The position numbers and the translations under genes are program-made. Positions 42,763-50,218 of a DNA stretch of 64,000 nt are shown in pieces. Location: the NCBI RefSeq assembly GCF_019668465.1, contig NZ_AP024828.1:1736001-1800000 (forward strand), given 5' to 3'. Positions within the stretch are counted from its first letter, which is position 1; each line of letters starts with the position of its first letter. Source of the stretch: Mycobacterium senriense. GTDB taxonomy: Bacteria > Actinomycetota > Actinomycetes > Mycobacteriales > Mycobacteriaceae. Under the pieces are notes generated by a model. The model did no database searches. It was not told where the DNA came from and saw only the letters and a program-made list of their open reading frames with translations.

Positions 42763-43950
42763 TCAGGCCACCTCAATGACCATCGCGGCACCCATACCAC
42801 CGCCGGCGCACATCGACAGCACGCCGATACCCCCACCGCGCCTGCGCAATTCGTAGATCGCTGACGTGACCATGCGGGCGCCGGTTGCGGCGATCGGGTG
42901 GCCCAGGCTGATGCCCGAGCCGTAGACGTTGACGATCTCCTCATCGAGACCGAGTTCGCGCGCACACGCCACCGCCTGAGCGGCGAACGCCTCGTTGATT
43001 TCGAACAGTGCGACATCCTCGAGTTTGCGGCCCGACAACTCGAGCGCCTTCGGGATAGCTTTGATCGGCCCGCTGCCGGTCCGCGTCGGGTCCAGTCCGA
43101 CCTGCGTCCAGGACAGCACGCTTGCCAGCACATCCTGCTGGGTGTCCGGGCTGGCCAGCGCGACCACCGCCGCGGCATCGTTGATCCCGGAGGAGTTTCC
43201 TGCCGTCACGGTGAAGCCTTCGATCTCAGGATGCAGCACCTTCAGCCCGGCAAGCGACTCCATCGAACTCCCGCGCCGTGGATGCTCGTCCTCGGCGAAG
43301 GTAATCACGCTGCCGTCGGCCTGGGGCACCTGGAGCGGGATGATCTCGTCGGTGAACGCTCCGGTGTCGATGGCCTTGATCGCACGCTGATGGCTGCGCA
43401 GCGCCCACTTGTCCTGGTCCTCGCGCGTGATCCCGTACTGAAGGTTGCAGTTGTGCGCGACGGTGATGGACATGTCCATGGCGGGCGCTTCCGCAGTCGG
43501 CGGATGCGACTCGGGGAACCACTGCGCGTAATCCTCGGGCGACTTGCCTGTGGTGAAGAGCTTGCGCTTCTGCATGATTGGGCCGGTCGACAGCGACTCC
43601 ATACCGCCGGCCAGGATGGCGCGGCTCATCCCGGACGCGATCTGCCCGGCGCCCACGGCGATGGCCGAAAGGCTCGATGCGCACTGGCGGTTCACGGCGA
43701 GCCCGGGAATGTCGAGCATGGCGAGGGCCACCGCGATGTAGCGGGCACTGTCGCCGCCGCCCTGCATGCTCTCGGCCAAGACCAGGTCGTCGAAGTCCGC
43801 CGCGTCCAGTCCGGAGCGTTCGACGACGGCCTGCACGACGGGTTTGGCGAGCTCGATCGCAGGCATGTTGGCCAGCGTGCCCTTGCGCGCCGTTCCGATC
43901 GGTGTGCGGGCAGCGGCCACGATCGCTGCGCGGGACGTGGTGGTGGCCAT
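42763..43950 (-). CDS. acetyl-CoA acetyltransferase / 3-ketoacyl-CoA thiolase (FadA-type)
   Basis: A 395-residue classical thiolase. The nucleophile is the Cys of NRQCASSL, the GHPIAATG His and the C-terminal CAGGGMGAAMV Cys-Gly motif are intact, and FEINEAFAAQ supplies the conserved Asn-Glu. ATG 43950 is preceded by GGGAG at a good distance; an in-frame start at 44040 would run through the promoter. It resembles FadA5-type thiolases of steroid side-chain degradation in position: next to DUF35 and opposite MaoC and Ltp2-like genes. Confidence 0.92.
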   Translation of the reverse strand: MATTTSRAAIVAAARTPIGTARKGTLANMPAIELAKPVVQAVVERSGLDAADFDDLVLAESMQGGGDSARYIAVALAMLDIPGLAVNRQCASSLSAIAVGAGQIASGMSRAILAGGMESLSTGPIMQKRKLFTTGKSPEDYAQWFPESHPPTAEAPAMDMSITVAHNCNLQYGITREDQDKWALRSHQRAIKAIDTGAFTDEIIPLQVPQADGSVITFAEDEHPRRGSSMESLAGLKVLHPEIEGFTVTAGNSSGINDAAAVVALASPDTQQDVLASVLSWTQVGLDPTRTGSGPIKAIPKALELSGRKLEDVALFEINEAFAAQAVACARELGLDEEIVNVYGSGISLGHPIAATGARMVTSAIYELRRRGGGIGVLSMCAGGGMGAAMVIEVA

Positions 43951-44008
43951 GTGTCTCCCAAGATCGTCAGAGTTGACGGGCTGCTTGCCCGACGAGCGAG
44001 GCCAGTCT

Positions 44009-44032
44009 ATACCGTTAAATAGATATCGGTAT
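44009..44032. promoter_or_regulatory. dyad ATACCG-N12-CGGTAT with a weak copy of the shared operator (site C)
   Basis: The outer hexamers at 44009-44014 and 44027-44032 are exact reverse complements. Read on the minus strand, 44024-44009 (ATCTATTTAACGGTAT) keeps 11 of 16 positions of the shared operator. It lies 28 bp ahead of the MaoC start and 58 bp from the thiolase start, in a 110-bp divergent gap, so control of both operons is likely. Confidence 0.45.
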
Positions 44033-44060
44033 GTCGGCACAGGTGACGTTGGGAGCAGCG

Positions 44061-44519
44061 GTGAAGGTGATCAAGTCCGTGGACGATGCGCTCGCGACGA
44101 TCGGAGAGGAACTCGGGGTCAGCCGGTGGGTGGACATCGACCAGAGCCGGATCGATTCTTTCGCCGACGTCACGATGGATCACCAGTGGATCCACGTCGA
44201 CGTCGAGAAGGCCAAGTCCGAAAGCCCTTACGGCGCAACGATCGCGCACGGCTTCCTCACGCTCTCGCTCATCCCCGGGGTGAGCAAGGACAACTACCGC
44301 GTGGAGAACGCCAAGATGGGCATCAACTACGGCCTGAACAAAGTGCGATTCCTGTCCGCGGTCACTGCGGGTAGCCGCATCCGGGTCCGGTCCGACCTCG
44401 CCGACGCCACCAAGGTCGCCGACGACACCGTGAACCTGACCGTGCGTCACACCGTCGAGATCGATGGAGTCGACAAACCGGCCGCCGTTGCCGAACTGAT
44501 CGCTAGGTTCGTCTGGTGA
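44061..44519 (+). CDS. MaoC-like (R)-specific enoyl-CoA hydratase
   Basis: A 152-residue single-hotdog hydratase. Asp40 and His45 (DHQWIH, Asp-x4-His) form the catalytic dyad of hydratase 2, followed by SPYGATIAHGFLTLSL. GTG 44061 is chosen because GGGAG ends five bases upstream and homology starts with KVIKSVDDA; an ATG at 44031 lies in the CGGTAT half of the dyad. It would hydrate the enoyl-CoA made by a heteromeric ACAD. Its stop overlaps the GTG of the Ltp2-like gene, as ChsH1 and Ltp2 are linked in the igr operon. Confidence 0.9.
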   Translation: MKVIKSVDDALATIGEELGVSRWVDIDQSRIDSFADVTMDHQWIHVDVEKAKSESPYGATIAHGFLTLSLIPGVSKDNYRVENAKMGINYGLNKVRFLSAVTAGSRIRVRSDLADATKVADDTVNLTVRHTVEIDGVDKPAAVAELIARFVW

Positions 44520-45709
44520 CCAGTGGCCCGTTCGACGGCAAAGCCGTCCTGACCGGAGCGGGTAAGTCGCAGGTCGGCCGCAGGCTGGGCCGGACGGGAT
44601 TGGACCTCACCCTCGAGGCGGTGCTGCGGGCGATCGCCGACGCCGGGCTGAGCGTCGATGATGTCGACGGGATCGCCAGCTACCCGGGACCGGGTGTGCC
44701 GGACGCCGGATTCTCCGGCGCCACCATCCAGGAGGTTCGCAACGCACTCGGATTGCGCTCCCGCTGGTACGTCTCGGCGATGGAGACCGCGGGGCAGATC
44801 GGCCCGGCGATCGAGGCCTGTATGGCGGTGAGCCTTGGGCTGGCCAACCATGTCGTGGTCTACCGGTCGGTGTGGGAGTCCACCGCCGCGCAACAGGCCG
44901 GCGGCGGTCGGGCCTCGGTGCTGTTCGGCGGCGGGGAATTGCCCCCGCACCTGGAATGGACGGCGCCCTTTGGCGCACTGTCGGCGGCGAACTGGCTGGC
45001 GATGCCCGCCCAGCGCTACATGCACGACTTCGGACTGACCCGCGAGCACCTCGGCCGCATCGCGATCAACGCCCGCACCAACGCCGGACTCAATCCCGAT
45101 GCGGTCTACCGCGAACCGATGACGATGGACGACTACCTCGGTGCGCGGATGATCTCCGAGCCGCTGTGCCTCTACGACTGCGACGTGCCCTGCGACGGCG
45201 CCACCGCCGTGATCGTCTCCCGCCGTGACGCCGCCAACGGCCTGCCGCGACACCCGCTGACGGTCGAGTCCGTCGGGCCCGGCATGTTCGAGCGGGCGAC
45301 CTGGGATCAGCGCCGCGACATCACCACGATGGCCGCCCATGATTCGGCGACCACGCTCTGGGAGCACACCACGCTGACTCCCGCCGATGTCGACATGGCC
45401 CAGCTCTACGACGGCTTCTCCTTCCTGACCGTCATGTGGCTGGAAGCGATGGGCTTCTGCGAGCACGGCAAGGTCGGCGAATTCGTCGGCGACGGTTCGT
45501 CCATCGCCCTGGACGGTTCGCTGCCGATCAACACCAGTGGCGGGCAACTCTCCGGCGGTCGGCTGCACGGAATGGGCTTCCTGCACGAGGCATGTGTGCA
45601 GTTGTGGGGCGAGGGCGGCGATCGGCAGGCACCCCGCACTCCCGAGGTGGTGGCCGTCGGTGTGGGCGGCGGCCCGGTGGCCGGGTCGATGCTGTTGAGC
45701 AGCCGGTAA
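44516..45709 (+). CDS. Ltp2-like thiolase-fold protein (candidate retro-aldolase)
   Basis: A 397-residue thiolase-superfamily protein lacking thiolase chemistry: the nucleophile loop reads SAMETAGQIG with no Cys, and the HDCF-type motif is AQLYDGFSFLT with Tyr near residue 297. The GHP loop is LSGGRLHGMG. Tyr in YDxF is the feature of Ltp2, which with a DUF35 partner splits a 3-hydroxy (tertiary alcohol) acyl-CoA by retro-aldol reaction. The MaoC hydratase upstream would make that hydroxy-CoA and the DUF35 gene at 42327 would supply the partner. GTG 44516 overlaps the MaoC stop. Confidence 0.82.
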   Translation: MTSGPFDGKAVLTGAGKSQVGRRLGRTGLDLTLEAVLRAIADAGLSVDDVDGIASYPGPGVPDAGFSGATIQEVRNALGLRSRWYVSAMETAGQIGPAIEACMAVSLGLANHVVVYRSVWESTAAQQAGGGRASVLFGGGELPPHLEWTAPFGALSAANWLAMPAQRYMHDFGLTREHLGRIAINARTNAGLNPDAVYREPMTMDDYLGARMISEPLCLYDCDVPCDGATAVIVSRRDAANGLPRHPLTVESVGPGMFERATWDQRRDITTMAAHDSATTLWEHTTLTPADVDMAQLYDGFSFLTVMWLEAMGFCEHGKVGEFVGDGSSIALDGSLPINTSGGQLSGGRLHGMGFLHEACVQLWGEGGDRQAPRTPEVVAVGVGGGPVAGSMLLSSR

Positions 45710-45713
45710 ATCG

Positions 45714-47285
45714 ATGGCCGCGGTCGACGACTTGACGCTCGGTGACATCGTGACCGACAACGCGGTCCGCTTTCCCGACGTCGTCGCCTACCGGCACGGC
45801 CGGCGCACCGTGACCCACGCACAATTACGGGACCGCGCAGTCCGATTGGTGTCGGCCATGGCCGCGGCAGGGGTGAGGCGCCAGGACCACATCGCGGTGT
45901 TGAGCCGCAACAGCATCGAGTTCGGCGAACTGAACGCGGCCGCCCAACTCAGCGGAATCATCATGGCCACCATCAACTTCCGGCTCTCGGCACCGGAGAT
46001 AGACGATGCGCTGCGCCGCGTCGCCCCCTCGATCGTGTTCTGCGCCGAGGAGTTCATGCCGGTGATCGGCGATATCGCAGCGGACGTGCCGTCGGGGCCG
46101 ATGCTGGTGACCATCGGGGAAGACGCTCCGGCGGGGATCATCGGCTACCAGCGATTCATCGAAGGCGGCCGCGCCGGCGAGCCGCAATTCGCCTCCCGCC
46201 CAGACGACATCGCGTACCTGCTGTTCACCAGCGGCACGACCGGCGCGTCCAAGTGCTGCATCCTCGGACAGCGGGAAATGCGCCGCGTCGTGTTGACCAT
46301 GAACAACGAGATGCGTTGCGGCAGAACCGATCGCGGGCTGATCAACATGCCGATGTTTCATTTCGGTGCGCTCGGGATCATCGGCGGACTGCATGCTCGG
46401 GGCGGAACCGTGGTGCTGCAGCAACAATTCGATGCGGCCGATGCGGTGCGGCTGATCGCCGACGAGCGGATCACGGTGCTGCACCTGGCGCCGGTCATGC
46501 TCAGCGCACTGCTTGATGAGGTGAGTGATCGCCTGGCGGTGGAATCGGTTCGCACGGTGGTCTATTCGGCCGCGCCGATGACGGCGGCGGTCCTGCGGCG
46601 GGCGCTCGGCGTGCTGCCGGCCGCGGGTTTCCTCAACCTGTATGGGCAGACGGAAGTCATCGTGGCGGGACTGCCCCGCGAACTGCACGTCCTCGACGAA
46701 CCCGACGGTGCCGAGCGGCTGAGTTCGGTTGGCTTCCCATTTGCCGGCACGCGGGTGCGAGTGGTTGATGACGCGGGCCGTGACGTGCCCGTAGGGCAGG
46801 CAGGCGAGATCATCGTGCACTCCGACTCGATGTTCCGCGGCTACTGGCAGGACGAGTCGGCCACCGAGGCGACCTTGGGAGACGGGTGGTGTCACACCGG
46901 GGACATGGGTCGACTGGATGAGCGCGGGCTGCTTTATCTGATGGACCGGAAGAAGGACGTGATCATCAGCGGCGGGGAGAACATCTATTCGCCCGAGGTC
47001 GAGGATGCGGTCAGTGCGGTTGACGGGGTAGCCGCCTGCGCTGTCGTCGGGGTGCCCGACGACAGATGGGGCGAGGCGGTCTGTGCCGTCGTGGTGCCGC
47101 GCAGCGGTGCGTCGCCGACCCTGGAAATGGTGCAAGAGGGCGTGCGGCAACGGCTGGCGCGCTACAAGGTGCCTCGTCGACTGATGCTGGTCGCCGATCT
47201 GCCTGTACTGGCCAGCGGCAAAGTGGACAAGAAGCGACTGCGCGCCGACCTCAGGGGCGCAGAAGCGCACGGCGCAACAATTTGA
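45714..47285 (+). CDS. acyl-CoA synthetase (FadD-type)
   Basis: A 523-residue adenylate-forming ligase. P-loop LLFTSGTTGASKCCIL near residue 170 (Pro of the usual TGxPK is Ala-Ser here), LNLYGQTEVIVAG, A8 segment DVIISGGENIYSPE and the catalytic Lys in LASGKVDKKRL near residue 503. It is 4 bp after the Ltp2-like gene and completes the plus-strand operon 44061-47285. Its last 35 bp overlap the end of the convergent tandem TetR gene. Confidence 0.9.
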   Translation: MAAVDDLTLGDIVTDNAVRFPDVVAYRHGRRTVTHAQLRDRAVRLVSAMAAAGVRRQDHIAVLSRNSIEFGELNAAAQLSGIIMATINFRLSAPEIDDALRRVAPSIVFCAEEFMPVIGDIAADVPSGPMLVTIGEDAPAGIIGYQRFIEGGRAGEPQFASRPDDIAYLLFTSGTTGASKCCILGQREMRRVVLTMNNEMRCGRTDRGLINMPMFHFGALGIIGGLHARGGTVVLQQQFDAADAVRLIADERITVLHLAPVMLSALLDEVSDRLAVESVRTVVYSAAPMTAAVLRRALGVLPAAGFLNLYGQTEVIVAGLPRELHVLDEPDGAERLSSVGFPFAGTRVRVVDDAGRDVPVGQAGEIIVHSDSMFRGYWQDESATEATLGDGWCHTGDMGRLDERGLLYLMDRKKDVIISGGENIYSPEVEDAVSAVDGVAACAVVGVPDDRWGEAVCAVVVPRSGASPTLEMVQEGVRQRLARYKVPRRLMLVADLPVLASGKVDKKRLRADLRGAEAHGATI

Positions 47286-48549
47286 CCATCAACTCTGCGG
47301 CCCGCTCGTCGCTGTCCGGCGCGCTTGCCCCGGTCGGCTCGGACATCCGGCCCAGGACCGCCACAAAGACCGCGCCCGCCACATCTGTGTCGACGCCGGT
47401 CGGGAGGTCGACAGTGGACAGGAGCGCGGCAACCGCGTGGAAGATCGCGCCAATGCCGTGCTCGACATCGGCGTCGGAGAGCTGTTCTGCGACCGTGCCG
47501 TCGAACCACGCCCGGATCACGCCGCGGTAGGTGCGATGAAATTGGACATAGCCGAGCATCCACTCGGTCAGCGAATCCGGGGCCATCGCGGGCAGCGTGG
47601 CGGCGTGCTCCTCGATCTCGGCGACCGCCCGGCGGGTCAGCTCGGCCAGTATCTTGTCCTTGGTGCTGAAGTACCGGTACAAGGTCGCGCGGCTGATATC
47701 GGCGGCGGCCGCGATCTCCTCCATGCCCACGGCGTAGTAGCCGCGCTCGGCGAACAAAGCCGAGCTGACCGACAGCACATCCTGGGGAATCGGTGAGCCC
47801 GATGCCTCGACGGCCGGTGTTGTTGCCGCGGCACTGCCGGGGGCGCCCGGCGGGGTTCGCGCGCGCCCGTTTGTTGCCTGCGGTGCGGCCGCCTGCAGCA
47901 CGTCGGCTGGGGTTTCGGGAAACAGCATCAGCTGCAACGCGGCGGTTAACGACCAGGTGACGGTCGCCCGATCGGGCAACGGGAACATCGCCCGGTACCG
48001 GTAGAGATGAACCATGTGGGGGATCCGCCCCAGTGCGGCGGCCGCATCATCGGCTTCCAGATCCCGCAGGCGCGTCCGCCGCAGCCGGTCGGTGACCGTC
48101 TGATGGAACCGGTCGGCGGCCGAGCTGGCATCGATGACGGCCAACCCGGTGGCCGTGCCGATGCCCGGGAATTCGGCGAACACCGCGGCGTGGGCGTCGT
48201 AGATGTCCGCCCATTCGACTAGCCAGCGGTGCAGCGCGTTCATCCCGTCGACCGTCGGGCCGAGTCCACTGAGGTGTTCGCTGTGTTCGAGTACATCGTG
48301 CTCGGCCAACGCGCTCAGTTCGCGGAAGATCTCCTCCTTGCCCGCGAAGTATTGATAGACGGTGGCACGCGAGGCGCGAGCCGCCTTGGCGATGGCGTCA
48401 AGGGAGGTGGCGTGGAACCCGTTGGCCAGGAACACCTCTGCGGCGCGCCCGAGTATGCGGTCGCGGGTGTGCAGTCCACGGCGCCCCACACCAGCATTGG
48501 CGACGGGGGCATAGCCGGGTCGCCGCAGCTTGTCGGGAGTGCGTGCCAT
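47251..48549 (-). CDS. tandem-domain TetR regulator (two TetR units in one chain, Mce3R-like architecture)
   Basis: A 432-residue protein holding two TetR HTHs. The first, residues ~25-72, includes GFHATSLDAIAKAARASRAT and YQYFAGKEEIF. The second, residues ~250-298, includes GYYAVGMEEIAAAADISRAT and YRYFSTKDKIL. Each is followed by a helical ligand-type domain; a Pro/Ala-rich linker (GRARTPPGAPGSAAATTP) joins them. M. tuberculosis Mce3R has the same two-in-one plan and binds long operators with repeated half-sites. I place the start at ATG 48549; an ATG 12 codons upstream (48585) is equally possible since neither has a ribosome site. Repeats at 48956-48985 in the nearest promoter are candidate targets. 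Confidence 0.87.
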   Translation of the reverse strand: MARTPDKLRRPGYAPVANAGVGRRGLHTRDRILGRAAEVFLANGFHATSLDAIAKAARASRATVYQYFAGKEEIFRELSALAEHDVLEHSEHLSGLGPTVDGMNALHRWLVEWADIYDAHAAVFAEFPGIGTATGLAVIDASSAADRFHQTVTDRLRRTRLRDLEADDAAAALGRIPHMVHLYRYRAMFPLPDRATVTWSLTAALQLMLFPETPADVLQAAAPQATNGRARTPPGAPGSAAATTPAVEASGSPIPQDVLSVSSALFAERGYYAVGMEEIAAAADISRATLYRYFSTKDKILAELTRRAVAEIEEHAATLPAMAPDSLTEWMLGYVQFHRTYRGVIRAWFDGTVAEQLSDADVEHGIGAIFHAVAALLSTVDLPTGVDTDVAGAVFVAVLGRMSEPTGASAPDSDERAAELMVKLLRRALLRP

Positions 48550-48590
48550 GGGAGAAGTATCCGTGCGCGCCGACCCGGTTGTCATCGGGC

Positions 48591-48896
48591 CTACGGTGCT
48601 CCGGGCAGGTTGCGCTTGGCCTTGCCCGGATAGCCGAAGAACTTCTCGAAGTTGGCGTCGTTGATGGGCTGCGCGCTGTTGCGGGCAGCAGCCGACCTCA
48701 GTGCCTCGTGGCGGGCCTCTGCCTTTTCGAGCGCCTCGACCGGCCCAGATTCCCGCAGACGTTGCACCTCGCTCGCGGCCGCGGCGATCTCGATGCGGAG
48801 CCGTTCGCCCGCTTCGCCGAAGGTCAACAGGTCATGATCGTCCTCGTCGACCTTGTCCCGGCCTGCGTCGTCGTCGGACGGGTCCGTGGATTCCAT
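48591..48896 (-). CDS. small acidic/helical hypothetical protein
   Basis: A 101-residue protein from ATG 48896, with GAGAGG six bases upstream. It is acidic at the N-terminus (DPSDDDAGRDKVDEDDHD), then forms a predicted coiled-coil (ERLRIEIAAAASEVQRLRES, VEALEKAEARHEALR) and ends FEKFFGYPGKAKRNLPGAP. Similar short proteins occur next to fatty-acid genes in mycobacteria; function is unknown. It is 41 bp upstream of the tandem TetR start on the same strand, probably co-transcribed with it, and divergent from the amidohydrolase. Confidence 0.65.
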   Translation of the reverse strand: MESTDPSDDDAGRDKVDEDDHDLLTFGEAGERLRIEIAAAASEVQRLRESGPVEALEKAEARHEALRSAAARNSAQPINDANFEKFFGYPGKAKRNLPGAP

Positions 48897-48955
48897 GTCG
48901 CGCCTCTCAACGGCTAGACGAATGTGGTGTACGTCATATAGTCTGTGAGACGAAC

Positions 48956-48985
48956 CGTCAGAAAACAAGACGGTACGTCAGAAAA
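48956..48985. promoter_or_regulatory. direct repeat CGTCAGAAAA (x2) overlapping a dyad
   Basis: CGTCAGAAAA occurs at 48956-48965 and again at 48976-48985, exactly 20 bp apart, that is on the same helix face. A further CGTCA starts at 48932. ACCGTC at 48954-48959 pairs with GACGGT at 48969-48974. The region is the 122-bp divergent promoter between the small-protein/tandem-TetR genes and the amidohydrolase. TGTCAGAA words recur at 51393 and 51480, upstream of the next divergent pair. Confidence 0.5.
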
Positions 48986-49018
48986 ATTACGACAGCTCGC
49001 CAGATGCGAAGGAGCATC

Positions 49019-50218
49019 ATGCCGCTTCAGGATGACCACCAGATCGTGTCCGTCGACGACCACTTGGTCGAGCACCCGCGGGTGTGGCAGGACCGGTTGC
49101 CGCAGAAATACCTCGAACAGGGTCCCCGCATCGTCGAGGAAAACGGTATGCATCTGTGGCACTACGACGGGCAGGTCTTTCCGACCATCGGCCTGAACGC
49201 GGTCGCCGGCAAACCGCCGGAGGAGTGGGGTATGGATCCCGTCCGCTACGAAGACATGATTCCGGGCTGCTACGACCCGGTCGCGCGGGTCGCCGACATG
49301 GACCTCGACGGTGTGCAGTCGGCATTGTGCTTCCCGTCGTTCCCCGGATTCGGCGGCGGAACGTTCCAGCGTGCCGAGGACAAGGACCTGGCGCTGCTGT
49401 GCGTCAAGGCGTGGAACGACTTCTACATCGACGAGTGGTGCGCGGTGGCGCCCGAGCGCTACATCCCGCTGGCGATCCTGCCGACCTGGGACATCGACGC
49501 GTGTGTGGCCGAGGCAGAGCGTGTCGCCGCAAAGGGCGCGCGTACGATTTCGTTCCCGGACAGTCCGGTGCCGCTGGGCCTGCCGTCGTTCCACTCCGAT
49601 CACTGGGACGGCCTGTGGCAGGTCTGCTCGGACGCCAAGATGCCGGTGTCGCTGCACTTCGGGTCCGGCTCCTTCGTGCCGGGCTTCTCGTTCTCCACGA
49701 TCAAGCCGGTCCCCGGTCAGATGGCGGTGCCCGACGCACCCTTCGCGGTCGCAACGGCACTGTTCTCCACGAACCTGATGTGGTCCACGGTCGACCTGCT
49801 GTTCTCGGGAAAGCTACAGCAGTTCCCTGATCTGCAGATCTCGCTGGCCGAAGGCGGCATCGGTTGGGTGCCTTACATCCTGGAGCGAACCGACTACGTG
49901 TGGGAGCGGCACCGCTACTACCAGAAGATTGACTTCGACACCCGGCCCTCCGATCTGTTCCGCAAGCACTTCTGGGGTTGCTTCATCGACGACGAGCACG
50001 GCCTGAAGAACCGGCACAGCATCGGCATAGACCGGATCATGCTCGAGATCGACTTCCCGCACAGCGATTCCAACTGGCCGAACTCGCGCAAGCGGGCCGC
50101 TGAGGTGCTTGCAGACGTTCCCGATGACGAGTGCAGGCTGATCGTCGAGGAGAACGCCCGCCGGATGCTCAACTTCCCGCGGGTGAAATCCGACGATCGG
50201 CAACTCGCCGGCGTCTAA
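49019..50218 (+). CDS. amidohydrolase-2 family metal-dependent hydrolase
   Basis: A 399-residue TIM-barrel amidohydrolase-2 protein. The N-terminal SVDDHLVEHP carries the first metal ligands, LCFPSFPGFGGG and SLHFGSGSF line the barrel, and IMLEIDFPHSDSNWP carries the C-terminal Asp and His. AAGGAG at 49009-49014 supports ATG 49019 over an ATG 15 bases earlier. It is related to, but clearly diverged from, the protein at 38322. The reaction may be hydrolysis or decarboxylation of a ring-opened intermediate. Its stop overlaps that of the convergent ACAD gene by 4 bp. Confidence 0.87.
   Translation: MPLQDDHQIVSVDDHLVEHPRVWQDRLPQKYLEQGPRIVEENGMHLWHYDGQVFPTIGLNAVAGKPPEEWGMDPVRYEDMIPGCYDPVARVADMDLDGVQSALCFPSFPGFGGGTFQRAEDKDLALLCVKAWNDFYIDEWCAVAPERYIPLAILPTWDIDACVAEAERVAAKGARTISFPDSPVPLGLPSFHSDHWDGLWQVCSDAKMPVSLHFGSGSFVPGFSFSTIKPVPGQMAVPDAPFAVATALFSTNLMWSTVDLLFSGKLQQFPDLQISLAEGGIGWVPYILERTDYVWERHRYYQKIDFDTRPSDLFRKHFWGCFIDDEHGLKNRHSIGIDRIMLEIDFPHSDSNWPNSRKRAAEVLADVPDDECRLIVEENARRMLNFPRVKSDDRQLAGV

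Noticed and set aside
44031..44060. ATG 44031 as start of the MaoC hydratase
   Set aside because: It overlaps the CGGTAT half of a dyad and lacks a ribosome site, while GTG 44061 has GGGAG five bases upstream and matches where homology begins.
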